Position numbers and translations under genes: made by a program. A stretch of 64,000 nucleotides of DNA from positions 1-64,000 of the forward strand of contig JAMBYZ020000054.1 in NCBI GenBank assembly GCA_026929865.2, in the 5' to 3' direction. Shown in pieces: positions 1 through 10,600 of the stretch. The stretch is from Hyperoplus lanceolatus (lineage: Eukaryota; Chordata; Actinopteri; Uranoscopiformes; Ammodytidae). How positions within the stretch are numbered: position 1 is the stretch's first letter; each line of letters opens with the position of its first letter. A model generated the notes under the pieces. That model did not search any database. It was not told the origin of the DNA and saw nothing but the letters and a program-made list of their open reading frames with translations.

Positions 1-1629
1 TGGTGATAGTATTACATTGAGACCAATACATTCCAGATTATTGGCGGATGACCATTCTATTTGTTTACATGTGAGACTTTCTTTGACGTAAAACATCACA
101 CCCCCTCCCCTACCCACAAGCCTATCTTTTCTGAAAATGTTGTATCCCGGTACAGTTAAACCTGCCATAGCACTATTTGCATGCAACCATGATTCTGTTA
201 TGCAAAGAAAGTCTAGGTTTGAGTCATTCAGTAAATGTTGAATTTGGTCGCATTTAGGCATAATGCTTCGAATATTTATATGTCCACCAAGCAGACCCTT
301 CGGTTTTGCTTTTGGATCCCAGAGTACACGAGAGTGATTTAGTGTCTGGAAGAGTTTATACTTGCGATGCTTCATAAAAGCTCTGTTTCGAACTATAGTC
401 ATTGCAGTGTCTCTGATCCCCGGCCGCTGGGTTGTGTAGACCTTTTGCCGTGGTTGTTGCCCGGCTGGCTGTGGTTGAAGCCCGGCTGGCCGTGGTTGAA
501 GCCCAGTTGGCCGTGGTTGAAGCCCAGTTGGCCGTGGTTGAAGCCCGGCTGGCAGTGGTTGAAGCCCGGCTGGCCGTGGTTGAAGCCCAGTTGGCCGTGG
601 TTGAAGCCCGGCTGGCCGTGGTTGAAGCCCGGCTGGCCGTGGTTGAAGCCCGGCTGGCCGTGGTTGAAGCCCGGTTGGCCGTGGTTGAAGCCCGGTTGGC
701 CGTGGTTGAAGCCCGGCTGGCCGTGGTTGAAGCCCGGTTGGCCGTGGTTGAAGCCCGGTTGGCCGTGGTTGAAGCCCGGCTGGCCGTGGTTGAAGCCCGG
801 CTGGCCGTGGTTGAAGCCCGGCTGGCCGTGGTAGAAGCCCGGTTGGCCGTGGTTGAAGCCCGGCTGGCCGTGGTTGAAGCCCGGCTGGCCGTGGTAGAAG
901 CCCAGTTGGCCGTGGTTGAAGCCCGGCTGGCCGTGGTTGAAGCCCGGCTGGCCGTGGTTGAAGCCCGGCTGGCCGTGGTTGAAGCCCAGTTAGCTGTGGT
1001 TGAAGCCCGGCTGGCTGTGGTTGTAACCTGGCTGGCAGTGGATGTAGCCCAGCTAGCTGAGGATGTAGCCCGGCTGGTAGTGCTTGTAGCCCAGTTAACT
1101 GAGGATGAAGCCTGGCTAGCTGTAATTGTAACCCTGCTAGGTGTGGTTGTTGCCCAGTTAAATGAAGGCCTGTTAGCCATGATTGTATCCCAATTAGCTG
1201 TAGTTGTGGCCCACTTAGCAGTGGCCCTGTTAGCTGTGGTGGTTTAGCATCCAGGTAATAAGAGTTCATTAAAGGTCCAGGATTCATTTCAATATCGCCA
1301 GCCAGGAGCATTATCATCAGAAAATGTGCAATTCCCAGGAAAGGTTTAAGTTGGTCTGACTGTTCATCTTTACCTGAGGGTAGCCTTGCACGTCCATTGT
1401 CCAGTAGTTTTGTGTAGAGCAGGTGTTGACTCTGCTTTGCTGGGTAGAGGACTTGTTCACTGTTTTTATCTATTTGTTGTGTGAATGTCAAGCACAAGAG
1501 TAGATAAGAACATACTAAAGCAATAAAGAGACATGTAGATGGCAAAAGCCGATATCTTTTTAGGTTTTTAGTTGTTTTTTTTGGCATACACACAGAGCCT
1601 GCCAACCTGTGTGACTGCACGGCGGCCAT
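1..1629 (-). CDS. Non-LTR retrotransposon ORF (APE-type LINE, CR1/L2-like), 5' part, runs off the window
   Basis: Reading the minus strand from an ATG at 1629 gives one uninterrupted frame of 543 codons to the window edge. The frame has no stop inside the window, and a plus-strand frame and another minus-strand frame over the repeat are shadows of it. Residues 1-27 are basic; 28-49 are strongly hydrophobic (LLPSTCLFIALVCSYLLLCL), like a signal anchor. Residues 97-110 form a second hydrophobic stretch leading into the 2A motif GDIEMNPGP at 111-119. Residues ~128-395 are heptapeptide repeats (GLQPRPA type) encoded by a 21-bp minisatellite. From ~445 comes an APE endonuclease start: GLLGGHINIRS (catalytic-type Asn452), ITESWL (catalytic-type Glu479) and DRLVGRGGGVMFYV. 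Start choice: AAGATGG has A at -3 and G at +4, about 20 bp from the junction with satellite. An internal ATG at codon 15 is an alternative. The reverse transcriptase would lie outside the window. Clade assignment (CR1/L2 group) is inferred from the motifs. Confidence 0.88.
   Translation of the reverse strand, partial: MAAVQSHRLAGSVCMPKKTTKNLKRYRLLPSTCLFIALVCSYLLLCLTFTQQIDKNSEQVLYPAKQSQHLLYTKLLDNGRARLPSGKDEQSDQLKPFLGIAHFLMIMLLAGDIEMNPGPLMNSYYLDAKPPQLTGPLLSGPQLQLIGIQSWLTGLHLTGQQPHLAGLQLQLARLHPQLTGLQALPAGLHPQLAGLHPLPARLQPQPAGLQPQLTGLQPRPAGLQPRPAGLQPRPAGLQPRPTGLLPRPAGLQPRPAGLQPRPTGLLPRPAGLQPRPAGLQPRPAGLQPRPTGLQPRPTGLQPRPAGLQPRPTGLQPRPTGLQPRPAGLQPRPAGLQPRPAGLQPRPTGLQPRPAGLQPLPAGLQPRPTGLQPRPTGLQPRPAGLQPQPAGQQPRQKVYTTQRPGIRDTAMTIVRNRAFMKHRKYKLFQTLNHSRVLWDPKAKPKGLLGGHINIRSIMPKCDQIQHLLNDSNLDFLCITESWLHANSAMAGLTVPGYNIFRKDRLVGRGGGVMFYVKESLTCKQIEWSSANNLECIGLNVILSP
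446..1245 (-). repeat. 21-bp minisatellite encoding heptapeptide repeats in the LINE ORF
   Basis: A 21-bp unit (GGCTGGCCGTGGTTGAAGCC type, plus strand) is repeated about 38 times. The core at ~460-1020 is nearly uniform; the flank at ~1020-1245 is degenerate. Every unit is exactly 21 bp, so the heptad is kept and the LINE frame reads Gly-Leu-Gln-Pro-Arg/Gln-Pro-Ala. Because 21 is a multiple of three and the unit lacks stops in several frames, long shadow frames exist on both strands: VVEARLA heptads on plus, TTASRAS heptads on minus. The array lies between the 2A motif and the endonuclease. The uniform core next to a divergent edge suggests recent expansion. Confidence 0.85.
1273..1296 (-). 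other. 2A ribosome-skipping motif (DIEMNPGP) in the LINE ORF
   Basis: Codons 112-119 of the LINE ORF read D-I-E-M-N-P-G-P, matching the 2A consensus D(V/I)ExNPGP. They are preceded by Leu-Leu-Ala-Gly and a hydrophobic helix-like stretch, as in active 2A peptides. In 2A sequences of picornaviruses and of several APE-type LINEs, the ribosome skips the bond between the last Gly and Pro. That would release a separate ~118-residue N-terminal peptide and a downstream protein starting with Pro. Activity here is inferred; the motif itself is directly visible. Confidence 0.85.
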
Positions 1630-1634
1630 CTTGA
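1624..1634 (-). promoter_or_regulatory. YY1-like site at the LINE start codon
   Basis: The minus-strand sequence CAAGATGGCCG overlaps the proposed initiator ATG and contains the CCAT/ATGG core of YY1 sites. Some vertebrate LINEs carry a YY1 site near the 5' end to position transcription. Only the motif is seen; use as a promoter element is inferred. Confidence 0.35.
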
Positions 1635-1651
1635 TCAACTTGTTTCAACTT

Positions 1652-4600
1652 GTTTAAGGACATTCGGATGTGCAGTTTCAGAATAAAAGCCCACTAGATA
1701 TTGAAAATATTAGAGCAATTAGATATGATTTTGGATTCAATTTTTAAAAAAACGCCCTGTTATTCCAGAGTCATTCCACTCCAGGGTCATAGTTCACGAC
1801 CCCATGAGGCCACACAAAAAGTTTCAGGACATTCTGATGTGTAGTTTCAGAATAAAAGCCCACTAGATATTGAAAATATGAGAGAAATTAGATATGATTT
1901 TGGATTCAATTTTTAAAAAAACGCCCTGTTATTCCAGAGTCATTCCACTCCAGGGTCATAGTTCACGACCCCATGAAGCCACACAAAAAGTTTCAGGATA
2001 TTCTGATGTGTACTTTCAAAATAAAAGCCCACTTGATATTGAAAATATCAGAGAAATTAGATATGATTTTGGATTCAATTTTTTAAAAAATACCCTGTTA
2101 TTCCAGAGTCATTCCACTGCAGGGTCATAATTCACAACCCCATGAGGTCACACAAGAAGATTCAGGACATTCTGATGTGTACTTTCAGGGTGACCTCATG
2201 GGGTGACCTCATGGGGTTGTGAACTTTGACCCTGGAGTTGAATCACTCTGGAATAACAGGGCGTTTTTTTTAAATTGAATCCGAAATCATATCTAATTTG
2301 TCTCATATTTTCAAAATTAGATATGATTTTGGGTTCAATTAAAAAAAAAACGCCCTGTTATTCCAGAGTCATTCCACTCCAGGCTCATAGTTCACAACCC
2401 CATGAGGTCCCCCAAGAAGTTTCAGGACCTTCTCATGTGTAGTTTCAAAATAAAAGCCCACTAGATATTGAAAATATGAGAGAAATTAGATATGATTTTG
2501 GATTCAATTTTTAAAAAAACGCCCTGTTATTCCAGAGTCATTCCAGTCCAGCGTCATAGTCCACGACCCCTCGGGGCCACACAAAAAGTTTCAGGACATT
2601 CTGATGTGTAGTTTCAAAATTAAAGCGCACTAGATATTGAAAATATGAGAGAAATTACATATGATTTTGGATTAAATTTTTAAAAAAACGCTCTGTTATT
2701 CCAGAGTCATTCCACTCCAGGGTCATAGTTCACGACCCCATGAGGCCACACAAACAGTTTCAGGACATTCTGATGTGTAGTTTCAGAATAAAAACCCACT
2801 AGATATTGAAAATATGAGAGAAATTAGATATGATTTTGGATTCAATTTTTATAAAAAACGCCCTGTTATTCCAGAGTCATTCCACTCCAGGGTCATAGTT
2901 CACGACCCCATGAGGTCACCCAAGAAGATTCAGGACATTCTGATGTGTAGTTTCAAAATAAAAGCCCACTAGATATTGAAAATATGAGAGAAATTAGATA
3001 TGATTTTGGATTCAATTTAAAAAAAACGCCCTGTTATTCCAGAGTCATTCCACTGCAGGGTCATAATTCACAACCCCATGAGGTCACACAAGAAGATTCA
3101 GGACATTCTGATGTGTACTTTCAGGGTGACCTCATGGGGTGACCTCATGGGGTTGTGAACTTTGACCCTGGAGTTGAATGACTCTGGAATAACAGGGCCT
3201 TTTTTTTAAATTGAATCCAAAATCATATCTAATTTCTCTCATATTTTCAATATCAAGTGGGCTTTTATTCTGAAACTACACATCAGAATGTCCTGAAACT
3301 TTGTGTGTGGCCTCATGGGGTCGTGAACTATGACCCTGGAGTGGAATTTTTCTGGAATAACAAGGCGTTTTTTTTTTAATTGAAATCGAAATCATATCTA
3401 ATTCGTCTCATATTTTCAAAATTAGATATGATTTTGGATTCAATTTTTAAAAAAACTCCCTGTTATTCCAGAGTCATTCCACTCCAGGGTCATAGTTCAC
3501 GACCCCATGAGGCCACACACAAAGTGTCAGGACATTCTGATGTGTAGTTTCAGAATAAAAGCCCACTAGATATTGAAAATATGAGAAAAATTAGATATGA
3601 TTTTGGATTCAATTAAAAAAAAAACGCCCTGTTATTCCAGAGTCATTCCACTCCAGGGTCATATTTCACAACCCCCAGAGGTCCCCCAAGAAGTTTCAGG
3701 ACATTCTGATGTCTAGTTTCAAAATAAAAGCCCACTATATATTGAAAATATGAGAGAAATTAGATATGATTTTGGACTCAATTTTTAAAAAAACTCCCTG
3801 TTATTCCAGAGTCATTCCACTCCAGGGTCATAGTTCACGACCCCATGAGGCCACACACAAAGTTTCAGGACATTCTGATGTGTAGTTTCAGAATAAAAGC
3901 CCACTAGATATTGAAAATATGAGAAAAATTAGATATGATTTTGGATTCAATTTAAAAAAAAACGCCCTGTTATTCCAGAGTCATTCCACTCCAGGGTCAT
4001 AGTTCACAACCCCTTGAGGTCCCCCAAGAAGTTTCAGGACATTCTGATGTGTAGTTTCAGAATAAAAGCCCACTAGATATTGAAAATATGAGAGAAATTA
4101 GATATGATTTTGGATTCAATTTAAAAAAAAACGCCCTATTATTCCAGAGTCATTCCACTCCAGGGTCATAGTTCACGACCCCATGAGGCCACACAAAAAG
4201 TTTCAGGACATTCTGATGTGTAGTTTCAGAATAAAAGCCCACTAGATATTGAAAATATGAGAGAAATTAGATATGATTTTGGATTCAATTTTTAAAAACA
4301 CGCCCTGTTATTCCAGAGTCATTCCACTCCAGGGTCATAGTTCACGACCCCATGAAGCCACACAAAAAGTTTCAGGATTTTCTGATGTGTACTTTCGAAA
4401 TAAAAGCCCACTTGATATTGAAAATATCAGAGAAATTAGATATGATTTTGGATTCAATATTTTAAAAAACGCCCTGTTATTCCAGAGTCATTCCACTCCA
4501 GGGTCATAGTTCACGACCCTATGAGGCCACACAAAAAGTTTCAGGACATTCTGATGTGTAGTTTCAGAATAAAAGCCCACTAGATATTGAAAATATGAGA

Positions 4601-7600
4601 GAAATTAGATATGATTTTGGATTCAATTTTTTAAAAAACGCCCTGTTATTCCAGAGTCATTCCACTCCAGGGTCATAGTTCACGATCCCATGAAGCCACA
4701 CAAAAAGTTTCAGGATATTCTGATGTGTACTTTCAAAATAAAAGCCCACTTGATATTGAAAATATCAGAGAAATTAGATATGATTTTGGATTAAATTTTT
4801 AAAAAAACAACCTGTTATTCCAGAGTCATTCCACTGCAAGGTCATAATTCACAACACCATGAGGTTACACAAGAAGATTCAGGACATTCTGATGTGTACT
4901 TTCAGAGTGACCTCATGGGGTGACCTCATGGGGTTTATGAACTTTGACCCTGGAGTTGAATGACTCTGGAATAACAGGGCGTTTTTTTTAAATTGAATCC
5001 AAAATCATATCTAATTTCTCTCATTTTTTCAATATCCAGTGGGCTTTTATTCTGAAACTACACATCAGAATGTCCTGAAACTTTGTGTGTGGCCTCATGG
5101 GGTCGTGAACTATGACCCTGGAGTGGAATTTTTCTGGAATAACAGGGATATTTTTTTTTTAATTGAATCCGAAATCATATCTAATTTGTCTCATATTTTC
5201 AAAATTAGATATGATTTTGGATTCAATTAAAAAAAAAACGCCCTGTTATTCCAGAGTCATTCCACTCCAGGGTCATAGTTCACAACCCCATGAGGTCCCC
5301 CAAGAAGTTTCAGGACATTCTGATGTGTAGTTTCAAAATAAAAGCCCACTAGATATTGAAAATATGAGAGAAATTAGATATGATTTTGGATTCAATTTTT
5401 AAAAAAACACCCTGTTATTCCAGAGTCATTCCACTGCAGGGTCATAATTCACAACCCCATGAGGTCACACAAGAAGTTTCAGGACATTCTGATGTGTACT
5501 TTCAGGGTGACCTCATGGGGTGACCTCATGGGGTTGTGAACTTTGAGCCTGGAGTCGAATCACTCTGGAATAACAGAGCGTTTTTTTTAAATTGAATCCA
5601 AAATCATATCTAATTTCTCTCATATTTTCAATATCAAGTGGGCTTTTTCTGAAACTACACATCAGAATGTCCTGAAACTTTGTGTGCCTCATGGGGTCGT
5701 GAACTATGACCCTGGAGTGGAATTTTTCTGGAATAACAGGGCATTTTTTTTTTAATTGAATCCGAAATCATATCTAATTTTTCTCATATTTTCAAAATTA
5801 GATATGATTTTGGATTCAATTTTTAAAAAAACTCATTGTTATTCCAGAGTCATTCCACTCCAGGGTCATAGTTCACGACCCCATGAGGCCACACACAAAG
5901 TTTCAGGACATTCTGATGTGTAGTTTCAGAATAAAAGCCCACTAGATATTGAAAATATGAGAAAAATTAGATATGATTTTGGATTCAATTTTTAAAAAAA
6001 CTCCCTGTTATTCCAGAGTCATTCCACTCCAGGGTCATAGTTCACAACCCCATGAGGTCACCCAAGAAGTTTCAGGACATTCTGATGTGTAGTTTCAAAA
6101 TAAAAGCCAACTAGATATTGAAAATATGAGAGAAATTAGATAAGATTTTGGATTCAATTTTTTAAAAAAACGCCCTGTTATTCCAGAGTCATTCCACTCC
6201 AGGGTCATAGTTCACGACCCCATGAGGCCACACAAAAAGTTTCAGGACATTCTGATGTGTAGTTTCAGAATAAAAGCCCACTAGATATTGAAAATATGAG
6301 AGAAATTAGATATGATTTTGGATTCAATTTTTAAAAAAACGCCCTGTTATTCCAGAGTCATTCCACTCCAGGGTCATAGTTCACGACCCCATGAAGCCAC
6401 ACAAAAAGTTTCAGGATATTCTGATGTGTACTTTCAAAATAAAAGCCCACTTGATATTGAAAATATCAGAGAAATTAGATATGATTTAGGATTCAATTTT
6501 TAAAAAAACACCCTGTTATTCCAGAGTCATTCCACTGCAGGGTCATAATTCACAACCCCATGAGGTCACACAAGAAGATTCAGGACATTCTGATGTGTAC
6601 TTTCAGGGTGACCTCATGGGGTGACCTCATGGGGTTGTGAACTTTGACCCTGGAGTTGAATCACTCTGGAATAACAGGGCGCTTTTTAAATTGAATCCAA
6701 AATCATATCTAATTTCTCTCATTTTTTCAATATCCAGTGGGCTTTTATTCTGAAACTACACATCAGAATGTCCTGAAACTTTGTGTGTGGCCTCATGGGG
6801 TCGAACATGACCCTGGAGTGGAATTTTCTGGAATAACAGGGATATTTTTTTTTAATTGAATCCGAAATCATATCTAATTTGTCTCATATTTTCAAAATTA
6901 GATATGATTTTGGATTCAATTAAAAAAAAAACGCCCTGTTATTCCAGAGTCATTCCACTCCAGGGTCATAGTTCACAACCCCATGAGGTCCCCCAAGAAG
7001 TTTCAGGACATTCTGATGTGTAGTTTCAAAATAAAAGCCCACTAGATATTGAAAATATGAGAGAAATTAGATATGATTTTGGATTCAATTTTTAAAAAAA
7101 CACCCTGTTATTCCAGAGTCATTCCACTGCAGGGTCATAATTCACAACCCCATGAGGTCACACAAGAAGTTTCAGGACATTCTGATGTGTACTTTCAGGG
7201 TGACCTCATGGGGTGACCTCATGGGGTTGTGAACTTTGAGCCTGGAGTCGAATCACTCTGGAATAACAGGGCGTTTTTTTTAAATTGAATCCAAAATCAT
7301 ATCTAATTTCTCTCATATTTTCAATATCAAGTGGGCTTTTTTTCTGAAACTACACATCAGAATGTCCTGAAACTTTGTGTGTGGCCTCATGGGGTTGTGA
7401 ACTATGACCCTGGAGTGGAATTTTCTGGAATAACAGGGCATTTTTTTTTAATTGAATCCGAAATCATATCTAATTTTTCTCATATTTTCAAAATTAGATA
7501 TGATTTTGGATTCAATTTTTAAAAAAAACTCATTGTTATTCCAGAGTCATTCCACTCCAGGGTCATAGTTCACGACCCCATGAGGCCACACACAAAGTTT

Positions 7601-10600
7601 CAGGACATTCTGATGTGTAGTTTCAGAATAAAAGCCCACTAGATATTGAAAATATGAGAAAAATTAGATATGATTTTGGATTCAATTTTTAAAAAAAACT
7701 CCCTGTTATTCCAGAGTCATTCCACTCCAGGGTCATAGTTCACAACCCCATGAGGTCACCCAAGAAGTTTCAGGACATTCTGATGTGTAGTTTCAAAATA
7801 AAAGCCAACTAGATATTGAAAATATGAGAGAAATTAGATATGATTTTGGATTCAATTTTTTAAAAAAACGCCCTGTTATTCCAGAGTCATTCCACTCCAG
7901 GGTCATAGTTCACGACCCCATGAGGCCACACAAAAGTTTCAGGACATTCTGATGTGTAGTTTCAGAATAAAAGCCCACTAGATATTGAAAATATGAGAGA
8001 AATTAGATATGATTTTGGATTCAATTTTTAAAAAAACGCCCTGTTATTCCAGAGTCATTCCACTCCAGGGTCATAGTTCACGACCCCATGAAGCCACACA
8101 AAAAGTTTCAGGATATTCTGATGTGTACTTTCAAAATAAAAGCCCACTTGATATTGAAAATATCAGAGAAATTAGATATGATTTAGGATTCAATTTTTAA
8201 AAAAACGCCCTGTTATTCCAGAGTCATTCCACTGCAGGGTCATAATTCACAACCCCATGAGGTCACACAAGAAGATTCAGGACATTCTGATGTGTACTTT
8301 CAGGGTGACCTCATGGGGTGACCTCATGGGGTTGTGAACTTTGACCCTGGAGTTGAATGACTCTGGAATAACAGGGCGTTTTTTTTAAATTGAATTCAAA
8401 ATCTTATCTAATTTCTCTCATATTTTCAATATCCAGTGGGCTTTTATTCTGAAACTACACATCAGAATGTCCTGAAACTTGTGTGTGGCCTCATGGGGTC
8501 GGGAACTATGACCCTGGAGTGGAATTTTCTGGAATAACAGGGATTTTTTTTTTAATTGAATCCGAAATCATATCTAATTTGTCTCATATTTTCAAAATTA
8601 GATATGATTTTGGATTCAATTTAAAAAAAACGCCCTGTTATTCCAGAGTCATTCCACTCCAGGGTCATAGTTCACGACCCCATGAGTCCACACACAAAGT
8701 TTCAGGACATACTGATGTGTAGTTTCAAAATAAAAGCCCACTAGATATTGAAAATATGAGAAAAATTAGATATGATTTTGGATTCAATTAAAAAAAAACG
8801 CCCTGTTATTCCAGAGTCATTCCACTCCAGGGTCATAGTTCACAACCCCATGAGGTCCCCCAAGAAGTTTCAGGACATTCTGATGTGTAGTTTCAAAATA
8901 AAAGCCCACTAGATATTGAAAATATGAGAGAAATTAGATATGATTTTGGATTCAATTTTTAAAAAAACTCCCTGTTATTCCAGAGTCATTCCACTCCAGG
9001 GTCATAGTTCACGACCCCGTGAGGCCACACACAAAGTTTCAGGACATGCTGATGTGTAGTTTCAGAATAAAAGCCCACTAGATATTGAAAATATGAGAAA
9101 AATTAGATATGATTTTGGATTCAATTTAAAAAAAAACGCCCTGTTATTCCAGAGTCATTCCACTCCAGGGTCATAGTTCACGACCCCATGAGGCCACACA
9201 CAAAGTTTCAGGACATGCTGATGTGTAGTTTCAGAATAAAAGCCCACTAGATATTGAAAATATGAGAAAAATTAGATATGATTTTGGATTCAATTTCAAA
9301 AAAAAAAGCCCTGTTATTCCAGAGTCATTCCACTCCAGGGTCATAGTTCACGACCCCATGAGGCCACACAAACAGTTTCAGGACATTCTGATGTGTAGTT
9401 TCAGAATAAAAGCCCACTAGATATTGAAAATATGAGAGAAATTAGATATGATTTTGGATTCAATTTTTAAAAAAACGCCCTGTTATTCCAGAGTCATTCC
9501 ACTCCAGGGTCATAGTTCACAACCCCTTGAGGTCCACCAAGAACTTTCAGGACATTCTGATGTGTAGTTTCAAAATAAAAGCCCACTAGATATTGAAAAT
9601 ATGAGAGAAATTAGATATGATTTTGGATTCAATTTTTAAAAAAACTCCCTGTTATTCCAGAGTCATTCCACTCCAGGGTCATAGTTCACGACCCCATGAG
9701 GCCACACACAAAGTTTCAGGACATTCTGATGTGTAGTTTCAGAATAAAAGCCCACTAGATATTGAAAATATGAGAAAAATTAGATATGATTTTGGATTCA
9801 ATTTAAAAAAAAACGCCCTGTTATTCCAGAGTCATTCCACTCCAGGGTCATAGTTCACGACCCCATGAGGCCACCCAAGAAGTTTCAGGACATTCTGATG
9901 TGTAGTTTCAGAATAAAAGCCCACTAGATATTGAAAATATGAGAAAAATTAGATATGATTTTGGATTCAATTTTTAAAAAAACGCCCTGTTATTCCAGAG
10001 TCATTCCACTGCAGGGTCATAATTCACAACCCCATGAGGTCACACAAGAAGATTCAGGACATTCTGATGTGTAGTTTCAGAATAAAAGCCCACTAGATAT
10101 TGAAAATATGAGAGAAATTACATATGATTTTGGATTAAATTTTTAAAAAAACTCCCTGTTATTCCAGAGTCATTCCACTCCAGGGTCATAGTTCACGACC
10201 CCATGAGGCCATACAAACAGTTTCAGGACACTCTGATGTGTAGTTTCAGAATAAAAGCCCACTAGATATTGAAAATATGAGAGAAATTAGATATGGTTTT
10301 GGATTCAATTTAAAAAAAAACTCCCTGTTATTCCAGAGTCATTCCACTGCAGGGTCATAATTCACAACCAAATGAGGTCACACAAGAAGATTCAGGACAT
10401 TCTGATGTGTACTTTCAGGGTGACCTCATGGGGTGACCTCATGGGGTTGTGAACTTTGACCCTGGAGTTGAATGACTCTGGAATAACAGGGCGTTTTTTT
10501 TTAAATTGAATCCAAAATCATATCTAATTTCTCTCATATTTTCAATATCAAGTGGGCTTTTTATTCTGAAACTACACATCAGAATGTCCTGAAACTTGTG

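Noticed and set aside
356..1180. Minus-strand 274-codon frame of TTASRAS repeats
   Set aside because: It is a shadow of the LINE ORF in another frame; the real frame carries the 2A motif and endonuclease and continues beyond both ends of this one.
432..1247. Plus-strand 271-codon coiled-coil-like frame
   Set aside because: Explained by the 21-bp unit having no stops in several frames; kept only as a low-interest finding.
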